Origin: an uncultured Odoribacter sp.
GTDB taxonomy: Bacteria > Bacteroidota > Bacteroidia > Bacteroidales > Marinifilaceae
Direction: 5' to 3'
DNA length: 64,000 nucleotides
Assembly (NCBI GenBank): GCA_905193145.1
Contig: CAJJNP010000002.1
Location: 1 to 64,000, forward strand
Part shown: positions 1 through 6,829 of the stretch, piece after piece
Layout of the letters: each line of letters begins with the position of its first letter
Numbering within the stretch: the stretch's first letter is position 1
Notes under the pieces: generated by a model
Database searches by the model: none
What the model saw: only the letters and a program-made list of their open reading frames with translations
What the model was told of the DNA's origin: nothing
Made by a program: the position numbers and the translations under genes

Positions 1-51
1 ACGACCCCGAGATTACAAATCACGTGCTCTGGCCAGCTGAGCTAAAGAGGC
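1..51 (-). tRNA. tRNA-Thr(UGU), 5' part only, cut by window edge
   Basis: On the minus strand the sequence begins GCCTCTT (acceptor 5' strand), followed by a GCTC/GAGC D-stem and an anticodon arm whose loop TTTGTAA gives anticodon UGU (Thr). The T-arm and acceptor 3' strand lie outside the window. The anticodon stem CGTGA/TCTCG has a central U-U mismatch. The tRNA starts only 16 nt after the SRP RNA 3' end, so the two may share a transcript. Confidence 0.9.
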
Positions 52-67
52 ATTCTTTATTTAAAAA

Positions 68-163
68 GGGTAAGCTTACTATGTCGCACCGCTACGACCA
101 CATACCTTTGCTGCCTTCCGACCCTGGAGGGTTCTGTAGGAGCTGGTCGCATAGGACTTACCC
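68..163 (-). ncRNA. ffs: Small signal recognition particle RNA (4.5S type)
   Basis: The minus strand carries the conserved SRP domain IV: an AGG, then GTC-GGAA-GGC (GGAA tetraloop), then AGCA. The flanks fold into one long hairpin: GGGTAAG at 157-163 pairs with CTTACCC at 68-74, CTATG with CATAG, and CGACCA with TGGTCG. The length of about 96 nt fits the Alu-less bacterial form. It binds Ffh (13017-14342), and the complex docks on FtsY (4501-5451) for co-translational membrane targeting. A run of Ts follows the terminal stem directly. The 5' end agrees with a strong promoter just upstream. Confidence 0.95.
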
Positions 164-168
164 GGGCA

Positions 169-199
169 CAAAAGTACAAAAAGTTATATTGCTGCCAAA
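169..199 (-). promoter_or_regulatory. Promoter of the SRP RNA
   Basis: On the minus strand TTTG (199-196) is followed by exactly 19 nt and TACTTTTG (176-169). This matches the Bacteroidota primary sigma consensus TTTG-N19-TAnnTTTG. The expected start, about 6 nt downstream, coincides with the first G of the SRP RNA helix near 163. Confidence 0.85.
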
Positions 200-284
200 C
201 TTTTCAGGCTTTTTTTACACGGAAAAGTTACATTTTTCTTACAACAAACTGATAACCACAGCATAAGCACCTAAATTAAATCTC

Positions 285-887
285 TTATAACTTACCCGAT
301 TTTTCTTTCAACGCAACCAAGTGCTGATACATTTTCAATGCTCCCCAGGCATCTGTTGCCGCATAATGAATCTGAGCATCAGACAATTGAGGCGCATCCC
401 AATTCGTCACTCGCTGTCTTTTTGAAATTTTCACGCCAAAAATGATTGCCATCAATTTTGAAAAAGATTTATCGAGAATACCGAACTTTTCTGCAAATTC
501 TTGCAAATCGACAAACGAAGCCGGCATAAAATCCCCTTGTTTTCTCAAATTACGGATATCATCTCTAATTCCGACTCCTATTTTTATAATACTAGAATCT
601 GCAAGCAGAGATTGCAAAGATGTAGGGAAACCACATTTATTCAAACGGAACAAATAAACCACCTCCGGAGTTGCCAATTGAAGCAAGCCAACTTTATACA
701 CTTCGCCCTTATGAAAAGCCGGCCTGGTTTCTGTATCAAATCCCAAAAGTGAACTCATCCTCAAAGATTCCGCAATAGCATCTACCTGTTCCTCATCCTC
801 TACAACCACAATTTCACCATCATATACAAATAAAGGCAATTTCTCAATCTCCTCCTTTGTAATGCTTTGCTTTAACATATTCTCCAT
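285..887 (-). CDS. 3'-5' exonuclease, RNase D-like (DEDDy)
   Basis: This is a 200-residue DnaQ-fold ribonuclease of the RNase D/WRN exonuclease type. Visible motifs are exo I FDTET (D and E ligate metal), exo II with the IGVGIRDDIRNL segment, and exo III YAATDAW (the DEDDy tyrosine and aspartate). There is no HRDC domain, so it is shorter than classical RNase D. A longer frame exists from a TTG at 980, but it would overlap the upstream gene. The ATG at 887 lies 10 nt after the upstream stop and has AGGA ahead of it, so it is preferred. It is probably co-transcribed with the DUF5063 gene. RNA or DNA substrate is not determinable. Confidence 0.9.
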   Translation of the reverse strand: MENMLKQSITKEEIEKLPLFVYDGEIVVVEDEEQVDAIAESLRMSSLLGFDTETRPAFHKGEVYKVGLLQLATPEVVYLFRLNKCGFPTSLQSLLADSSIIKIGVGIRDDIRNLRKQGDFMPASFVDLQEFAEKFGILDKSFSKLMAIIFGVKISKRQRVTNWDAPQLSDAQIHYAATDAWGALKMYQHLVALKEKSGKL

Positions 888-897
888 GGCATCCTTT

Positions 898-1425
898 TTA
901 ATCTTCGCTTCGAACCTCAAAAACAACATGATGAATTGCTCGCAACACACCAACACAAGCTTTTCCCCAATATAGCTCAAAACTGTTATTCAATTGCCAC
1001 AAAACTTCTCCAATAACTTCCGGTATTCCACAGCGGAATGAAGAAATAAAATTTTTCAAATCCTGATAGATATCACACACTTTTTCGGCTATTGAGTGTA
1101 CAACAGGCGCTTCACTATATTGCATATTATCATCAAATACTTCAAGATACTCATCATATTCACCCAACAAACGATGCAATTCTCCATACAGATAATTGTA
1201 ATCATCTTCGGTCACAAAATCTTCAGTCAATCCACTTTCTTCTGATTCACTTTGTGGTAAAAGTGAACCTTTTAAATAAATCAACGGGATAAATTTTTGC
1301 AAACGCAAAACAAATTCTTTACGAGACATCTGAGGTGCGGTTTCTACAAAATCACAAAACTCTTTACAAACAGCTACAAATTCCAAAACCTCTTTACTGT
1401 ACCCAACGTGTTGAAAATCTTCCAT
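898..1425 (-). CDS. DUF5063 domain-containing protein
   Basis: This is a 175-residue acidic, mostly helical cytosolic protein with no signal peptide. It resembles DUF5063, a Bacteroidota family commonly found beside an RNase D-like exonuclease, as here (the next gene starts 10 nt after its stop). No catalytic motif is evident and the function is unknown. The pairing suggests a shared role in RNA metabolism, but that is inference from context only. Confidence 0.85.
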   Translation of the reverse strand: MEDFQHVGYSKEVLEFVAVCKEFCDFVETAPQMSRKEFVLRLQKFIPLIYLKGSLLPQSESEESGLTEDFVTEDDYNYLYGELHRLLGEYDEYLEVFDDNMQYSEAPVVHSIAEKVCDIYQDLKNFISSFRCGIPEVIGEVLWQLNNSFELYWGKACVGVLRAIHHVVFEVRSED

Positions 1426-1437
1426 AATGCATAGTTA

Positions 1438-1467
1438 AAAAAAAGAGGTTAATGAATAACCTCTTTC
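1438..1467 (-). terminator. Intrinsic terminator after tRNA-Thr(CGU)
   Basis: On the minus strand a 10-bp stem AAAGAGGTTA/TAACCTCTTT with loop TTCAT is followed by a run of Ts. It sits between the tRNA and the DUF5063 start. Confidence 0.85.
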
Positions 1468-1490
1468 ATAAAAACAAATTCCCTTATCAG

Positions 1491-1563
<73 letters not shown>

Positions 1564-1575
1564 ATTAACCGATTG

Positions 1576-1583
1576 CAAAAGTA
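1576..1583 (-). promoter_or_regulatory. Probable -7 box of tRNA-Thr(CGU)
   Basis: TACTTTTG on the minus strand, 12 nt before the tRNA 5' end, matches TAnnTTTG. No convincing -33 TTG is seen at the expected spacing. Confidence 0.5.
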
Positions 1584-1640
1584 ATAATTTTTCGTAATAA
1601 TAACATGAAAACACCCAAAAAAAGTCCCTCCAAGATAATA

Positions 1641-4025
1641 TTATAAAATATCTTTACCAACCACCCGGAAAACCTGCTTCAATTCGCATCCATCCTGATC
1701 TGTCAGTGTAAGTCTATATGATCCTTCTTGCAACCAAAATTCCATTTGGTGTCTATTTTGAGTCATGCCCATATATTTATCATCAATATACCAATATATT
1801 TTCGCATCCGCCGAACGATGGACCGCTTCAAAAACAACATTTCCAGGCTTTGCTCCAAAATCCCGAGGAATAAAAACCCTCACGCCCGGCTGTGGATAAA
1901 TCATCTCCATCACATCTTCGTTACCAGGATTACATCCTGGACGATAAGGTGGAAGCTTTTTATAATCAGAATGCGTTCTACAATAATACCATTCTTGGAC
2001 CGGGGGTAATACAAACCAAGATTTACGCTTCATACTATACACCGATTCACAATCGGAAGTAACACGCCAAGTCTCTGTAGAATCCAAATTGATTATCTGA
2101 TGATAAGGACATAAGCCGGTACGCATTCCATTTTCACATACATAAATAGAATCCAATTCTTCACAAAAAACAGAAGGTCGGCAACCACTTTTTCGACAAA
2201 CCGCTGTCAAGCTCATTTCTTCTCTTGGCTCATAAAATCGACGGCGACAAGGCAACAATCCAGCCACTTCAAATAATATAGGAGCAGCAGCCCTAACTCC
2301 AGTTAACCCCGGACGTCCTTCTCCATCAGCATTCCCCACCCATACACCGACAACATAATCCGGATTTACCCCTATCGCCCAGGCATCCCGAAAGCCGAAA
2401 CTTGTTCCCGTCTTCCAGGACAAATTCAATGCAGAAACAAAATGCTTCCATCCCGATTCCATTTCCGGACGCTCCACCTGCTCCATAGCCCGAAATGTTT
2501 GCCAGATAGCTGCAGCCTGCAAAATGCCAGATGGCTGAGACTTTTGCTTACATCTCAATGAATCACGTTTCTGCCACAATTTCAAACGCGAAAATTCTCC
2601 ATCATAATATTGCCCATCTTCATTCCCATAATGATTCAAAACAGAAGCCATTCCTCCATATAAATTGCACATATCCCACAAAGATGTTTCAGCACCACCC
2701 AAAATCAAACTCAGTCCATAATGATCTGCTGGTCGGGTCAATGAATTTAATCCCAATTCTTTCAAGTCATCATAAAAACGTACATAAGTATAATCACGCA
2801 ACAACCTTACAAAAGGAATATTCAATGATTGTGCCAAAGCCTGAGAAGCCGGTACTGTCCCCTTGAAATCCTTACTGAAATTTGAAGGCGCATACCCTCC
2901 AAAGCGAGACGGGATATCTGCCACCAACATATCAGGCAAGATAAAACCACTCTGCAGCATCATCGCATATAAAATTGGCTTAAAGATACTTCCAGAGCTT
3001 CTATTTGCTTGGATAATATCCACATCATTTCCCCGGCTACCTACACGCGCCTTACTATTGCCGACATAAGCTCTTACCTCTCCTGTCGGTATATGAGCCA
3101 CCAACACAGCCACATTATATACATAATTCTGACTCAACATCGCTGCATGACGTTCAACAATATCATTCACTTGGCGCTGCAAGATACCATCTATATAAGA
3201 CACCACCGTTCCCCCCTTTTCTTTTTGGGCACGAGCAAGCAAATGAGGAGCCAGCGAAGGTCTCTCAAACAAATGAGCCGGTAACGGCTCTTTCAAGGCT
3301 AACTCATAAGAATCATCAGAAATAATACCATACTTATGCATTCTTGCCAACAAACGATCGCGTTTATTTTTCAGTTGCAGATTATTTTTACCAGGATAAA
3401 TCAGTGAGGGCGCATTAGGTAATACTGCCAACAAAGCAGCCTCAGCCCAACTCAACTCTTTAGGACTGCGATTAAAATATTTCAACGAAGCCGCTTGTAA
3501 TCCTACAACATTTCCACCAAATGGAGCATGAGTTGCATAAAGCTCCAAAATTTCCTTTTTAGAATAACTTTGTTCCAGACGTATAGTTAGGACAAGCTCC
3601 TTGATTTTTTCCCATATGGTCCGAGGAGGATTATCACGAAACAAACGCACCACTTGCATGGAAAGAGTACTACCTCCGCTCACAATCCGACCGTTCTTTA
3701 TATTTGCGATCAAAGCCCTAACAATTGCCCACCAATCAACACCCCGGTGATATATAAAATTCTTATCCTCAAACATGAGTAACGACAACACATACCGCTC
3801 CGGCAATTCATGCATATCTTCAAAACGCATCTGCCCATCCGCTGCCACTTGCATATCAATAATCTCTCCCTTCCGATCCAGCAAAACTGTAGCATAAGGC
3901 TTATCAAACAGAGGCGTCGGCAATAAATTCCACCACAACACAATTAGCACAAAAAGAAAACCGCAGGCAAACCAAATCGTCTGCTGCGGTCTTTTTCCTA
4001 TCTGAATGAACGCTATTTTACCCAT
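1641..4025 (-). CDS. pbpC: Penicillin-binding protein 1C, bifunctional
   Basis: A 794-residue class A PBP that polymerises lipid II glycan and cross-links peptides in the periplasm. One N-terminal membrane anchor (about residues 17-37) leads into a GT51 transglycosylase (E86 in EDKNF; GGSTLSMQ at 117-124). The transpeptidase has SxxK at S346-K349 (SGSIFK) and a later KTGTSFG motif. The last ~90 residues look like the PBP1C-specific C-terminal beta domain. Its start directly follows the phosphatase stop, so ftsY, the phosphatase and pbpC form one tight operon. Confidence 0.95.
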   Translation of the reverse strand: MGKIAFIQIGKRPQQTIWFACGFLFVLIVLWWNLLPTPLFDKPYATVLLDRKGEIIDMQVAADGQMRFEDMHELPERYVLSLLMFEDKNFIYHRGVDWWAIVRALIANIKNGRIVSGGSTLSMQVVRLFRDNPPRTIWEKIKELVLTIRLEQSYSKKEILELYATHAPFGGNVVGLQAASLKYFNRSPKELSWAEAALLAVLPNAPSLIYPGKNNLQLKNKRDRLLARMHKYGIISDDSYELALKEPLPAHLFERPSLAPHLLARAQKEKGGTVVSYIDGILQRQVNDIVERHAAMLSQNYVYNVAVLVAHIPTGEVRAYVGNSKARVGSRGNDVDIIQANRSSGSIFKPILYAMMLQSGFILPDMLVADIPSRFGGYAPSNFSKDFKGTVPASQALAQSLNIPFVRLLRDYTYVRFYDDLKELGLNSLTRPADHYGLSLILGGAETSLWDMCNLYGGMASVLNHYGNEDGQYYDGEFSRLKLWQKRDSLRCKQKSQPSGILQAAAIWQTFRAMEQVERPEMESGWKHFVSALNLSWKTGTSFGFRDAWAIGVNPDYVVGVWVGNADGEGRPGLTGVRAAAPILFEVAGLLPCRRRFYEPREEMSLTAVCRKSGCRPSVFCEELDSIYVCENGMRTGLCPYHQIINLDSTETWRVTSDCESVYSMKRKSWFVLPPVQEWYYCRTHSDYKKLPPYRPGCNPGNEDVMEMIYPQPGVRVFIPRDFGAKPGNVVFEAVHRSADAKIYWYIDDKYMGMTQNRHQMEFWLQEGSYRLTLTDQDGCELKQVFRVVGKDIL

Positions 4026-4499
4026 CTATTTCTTACTACAATACTCATACAATCCGCCGACAGCATCCTCCAACAAATCCAACACCAATTCAAAGCCATC
4101 AGCACCTTCATAATAAGGATCAGGCACCTCCTTGTATTCTGTATATTTACGACAAAAATCTGTCATTCTGAATATTTTTGTCCGTTCTTCATCATTTTCT
4201 GCCAACAAGTTCAACTGCCGAATGTTTTGTTCATCCATTCCAATAATCATATCAAATTCCAAAAAATCAGCAGAAGGATAAAATGCCCGCGCCCTACTAT
4301 CCAGAGAATAACCCCTCATACTGGCATGCTTCCGCATCCTTGCGTCCGGCAAAGCACCAGCATGTCCTCCATATAACCCAGCAGAATCAATATAAAAATT
4401 AGCATCTCGCCTGTTTTTCCTTACCAAATCTTTCATAATCCCCTCCGCTCCAGGCGAACGACATATATTCCCGAGGCAAACAAATAAAATCTTCTTCAT
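4026..4499 (-). CDS. Low-molecular-weight protein-tyrosine phosphatase
   Basis: A 157-residue cytosolic phosphatase. The P-loop CLGNICRS near the N-terminus gives C8-x5-R14 (nucleophile and phosphate-binding arginine), and the C-terminal DPYYEG carries the general-acid aspartate. In other bacteria such enzymes act on BY-kinases for polysaccharide export or on arginine phosphate. No kinase is in this window. It is wedged between ftsY (1 nt away) and pbpC (0 nt), so it is surely co-transcribed with envelope genes. Confidence 0.93.
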   Translation of the reverse strand: MKKILFVCLGNICRSPGAEGIMKDLVRKNRRDANFYIDSAGLYGGHAGALPDARMRKHASMRGYSLDSRARAFYPSADFLEFDMIIGMDEQNIRQLNLLAENDEERTKIFRMTDFCRKYTEYKEVPDPYYEGADGFELVLDLLEDAVGGLYEYCSKK

Positions 4500-4500
4500 A

Positions 4501-5451
4501 TCAATTGAACAAAGAATCTACAAACTCTTCTCGATTAAACACTTGCAAATCCTCTATTTTCTCTCCGACTCCTATATATTTCACCGGTATTTTAAACTGA
4601 TCCGATATTCCTATTACGACCCCTCCTTTGGCTGTTCCATCCAATTTAGTAATTGCAAGTGCATTTACTTCCGTCGCCAACGTAAATTGTTTTGCCTGTT
4701 CATAAGCATTCTGACCGGTAGATCCATCCAATACCAACAACACCTCATTAGGAGCATCCGGCAATACCTTTTTCATAACGTTCTTAATTTTTGTCAGCTC
4801 ATTCATCAAATTAATCTTGTTATGCAAACGTCCGGCTGTATCTATAATCACAACATCAGCACCATCATTTTTAGCCTTATTCAATGTATCATATGCAACA
4901 GAAGCAGGATCCGAACCCATACCTTGTTTTACAACAGGCACTCCAACACGTTCCGCCCAAATCACCAACTGATCAACAGCGGCAGCACGAAATGTATCTG
5001 CAGCACCCAATACCACTTTTTTACCGGCTTCTTTGAATTTATAAGCCAACTTGCCAATTGTCGTAGTTTTACCTACTCCATTCACGCCAACTACCATAAT
5101 AACATAAGGCACTCCGTTATTCGGCAAATCAAATGAATCATTGTCATTTACGGTATTTTCCTTAAGCAAAGCGGCAATCTCTTCACGCAGAACCTTATTC
5201 AGTTCGTCTGTTCCTAAAAATTTATCACGTTGTACCCTTGCCTCTATTCGCTCAATAATCCGGACTGTTGTATCAACACCAACGTCAGATGAAATCAACA
5301 CTTCTTCCAAATTATCCAACACCTCATCGTCTACTTTAGACTTACCGACCACAGCACGTGCCAATTTCTTAAATACGCTTTCCTTTGTCTTTTCCAGACC
5401 TTTATTCAACGTTTCTTTCTTTGCTTTTCCAAATAAACCGAATAATCCCAT
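4501..5451 (-). CDS. ftsY: SRP receptor GTPase FtsY
   Basis: A 316-residue SRP-type GTPase. It has an N helical domain (about 20-95), then the G domain with P-loop GVNGVGKT (122-129), DTFRAAA, DTAGR and the TKLDGTAKGG motif. The acidic A domain of E. coli FtsY is absent, as usual in Bacteroidota; the N-terminus is short and basic/amphipathic (MGLFGLFGKAKKE), fitting membrane attachment. It pairs with Ffh and the SRP RNA, both in this window. Confidence 0.97.
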   Translation of the reverse strand: MGLFGLFGKAKKETLNKGLEKTKESVFKKLARAVVGKSKVDDEVLDNLEEVLISSDVGVDTTVRIIERIEARVQRDKFLGTDELNKVLREEIAALLKENTVNDNDSFDLPNNGVPYVIMVVGVNGVGKTTTIGKLAYKFKEAGKKVVLGAADTFRAAAVDQLVIWAERVGVPVVKQGMGSDPASVAYDTLNKAKNDGADVVIIDTAGRLHNKINLMNELTKIKNVMKKVLPDAPNEVLLVLDGSTGQNAYEQAKQFTLATEVNALAITKLDGTAKGGVVIGISDQFKIPVKYIGVGEKIEDLQVFNREEFVDSLFN

Positions 5452-5557
5452 GCTAAAATTTCGCTATACGTTAGAAGCCACTAAAATACAAATAATTTTA
5501 AATTCTCAGACATAAAACACAAAAGATTTTAAACCTTATCGGCGACAAACTTCTCAA

Positions 5558-6754
5558 TTATCTCAAACGGTTTGCGTTAAAGTGTGGAGCAGCCTTTATA
5601 TGAAAAAATACAGCCGAAAACACCGTTAAAATTGCCCCTAACAAATAAGCATAATTAAAACCATCCAAAGCCTGACCGATAACACCTCCCAACATCAAAC
5701 CCACTCCTATTCCAACATCCCAACTGGTCAGATAAGTAGAAGTTGCCGTCCCCCTCTGATTATTAGGAGCCAAATTCACAAACAATGTATTAAATGCAGG
5801 AAACATCGTGCCAAAGGCAATCCCCAACAACAACGCTATGACCAAAAACAAACAAGAAGTCAGAATGGGAAAACCGAGCATCAGATAGCGACAAACAAAA
5901 AGAGAAGCAAAACCAACAACAGCCATATACATTCCCAACTGAATTACCCAAGTAATCCGACCTTTATCCACTTGCTTTCCTGAAAAAATCCGCGAAACAG
6001 CCAAACCAACCGCCATACACGTAAAAAACAATCCTGATGATATCCTGATACCGATTTCATCAGCATACATAGCCACATACGTCGTTGTCATTCCATATGG
6101 AATAGATAACAATAACAGAGCAAAACCCGCCGGAATCCCCTTTACCAACAAAAATCGATCCAAAGACAAAGGTTCTCTTTTCACAGGAGCTTTATAAGAA
6201 GTTTTTACAAGTCCGGCCATAACCACACCCAAACATCCTGATAATAAAGAACTGCTAAAAATAACTTCATATGAACATGTATTGTGCATAAAAAGTCCTA
6301 CCATCGGTCCGAAACTCATGGCTATATTATTAGCTAGCCCATAATATCCTAACCCTTCTCCCCTTCGCTCCGAAGGTAAAATATCAATAACAATTGTATT
6401 TCCAGCGACAGACACCATCCCAAAAGCAAATCCATGTACAATACGCAAAGCTATAAAAATAGCCAATACTCCCGTTAACATGTAACCTCCAAAAATCACT
6501 GTAAATACAAAATAAGCTAATAAATACAAGGGCTTACGACTGAACGTATCCAGCAAATAACCAGAAAAAGGACGAATACACAAACAGGCAATTGTATAAC
6601 ACGCCAATATAAAACCAATCATCGATTTCCCTGCCATAAACTCTTCTTTCAGATAAAACGGTAATACCGGCATCAGAAGATAAAAAGCAAAAAAAAGCAA
6701 GAAATTGGCTGCCAAAATAAAACAAAAGTTCGATGTAAAAAGCTTATTTTTCAT
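5558..6754 (-). CDS. MFS transporter
   Basis: A 12-helix major facilitator of about 398 residues. It carries the loop 2-3 type motif with PFSGYLLDTFSRKPLY and PSERRGEGLGYYGLANN in the following helices, as in the multidrug/sugar efflux DHA1-like group. The frame extends to a GTG at 6820, but the ATG at 6754 gives a natural start (MKNKLF) just before the first membrane helix. It is divergent from the sensor kinase. Substrate unknown; arabinose-efflux-like permease is the nearest description. Confidence 0.88.
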   Translation of the reverse strand: MKNKLFTSNFCFILAANFLLFFAFYLLMPVLPFYLKEEFMAGKSMIGFILACYTIACLCIRPFSGYLLDTFSRKPLYLLAYFVFTVIFGGYMLTGVLAIFIALRIVHGFAFGMVSVAGNTIVIDILPSERRGEGLGYYGLANNIAMSFGPMVGLFMHNTCSYEVIFSSSLLSGCLGVVMAGLVKTSYKAPVKREPLSLDRFLLVKGIPAGFALLLLSIPYGMTTTYVAMYADEIGIRISSGLFFTCMAVGLAVSRIFSGKQVDKGRITWVIQLGMYMAVVGFASLFVCRYLMLGFPILTSCLFLVIALLLGIAFGTMFPAFNTLFVNLAPNNQRGTATSTYLTSWDVGIGVGLMLGGVIGQALDGFNYAYLLGAILTVFSAVFFHIKAAPHFNANRLR

Positions 6755-6798
6755 AATGCAAATGAACAAAATTTCCATATAAAACGGAAAATAAAGCC

Positions 6799-6806
6799 TA
6801 TATTTG
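6799..6806 (+). promoter_or_regulatory. Probable -7 box of the sensor kinase
   Basis: TATATTTG, 23 nt before the ATG at 6830, matches TAnnTTTG. The -33 element is weak. It sits in the 75-bp divergent gap between the MFS gene and the kinase. Confidence 0.5.
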
Positions 6807-6829
6807 TTCAAACTAAGCACTAAGAAACA

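Noticed and set aside
24..266. 80-codon plus-strand frame at the left end
   Set aside because: It runs antisense through the tRNA, SRP RNA and SRP promoter, so it is not a protein gene.
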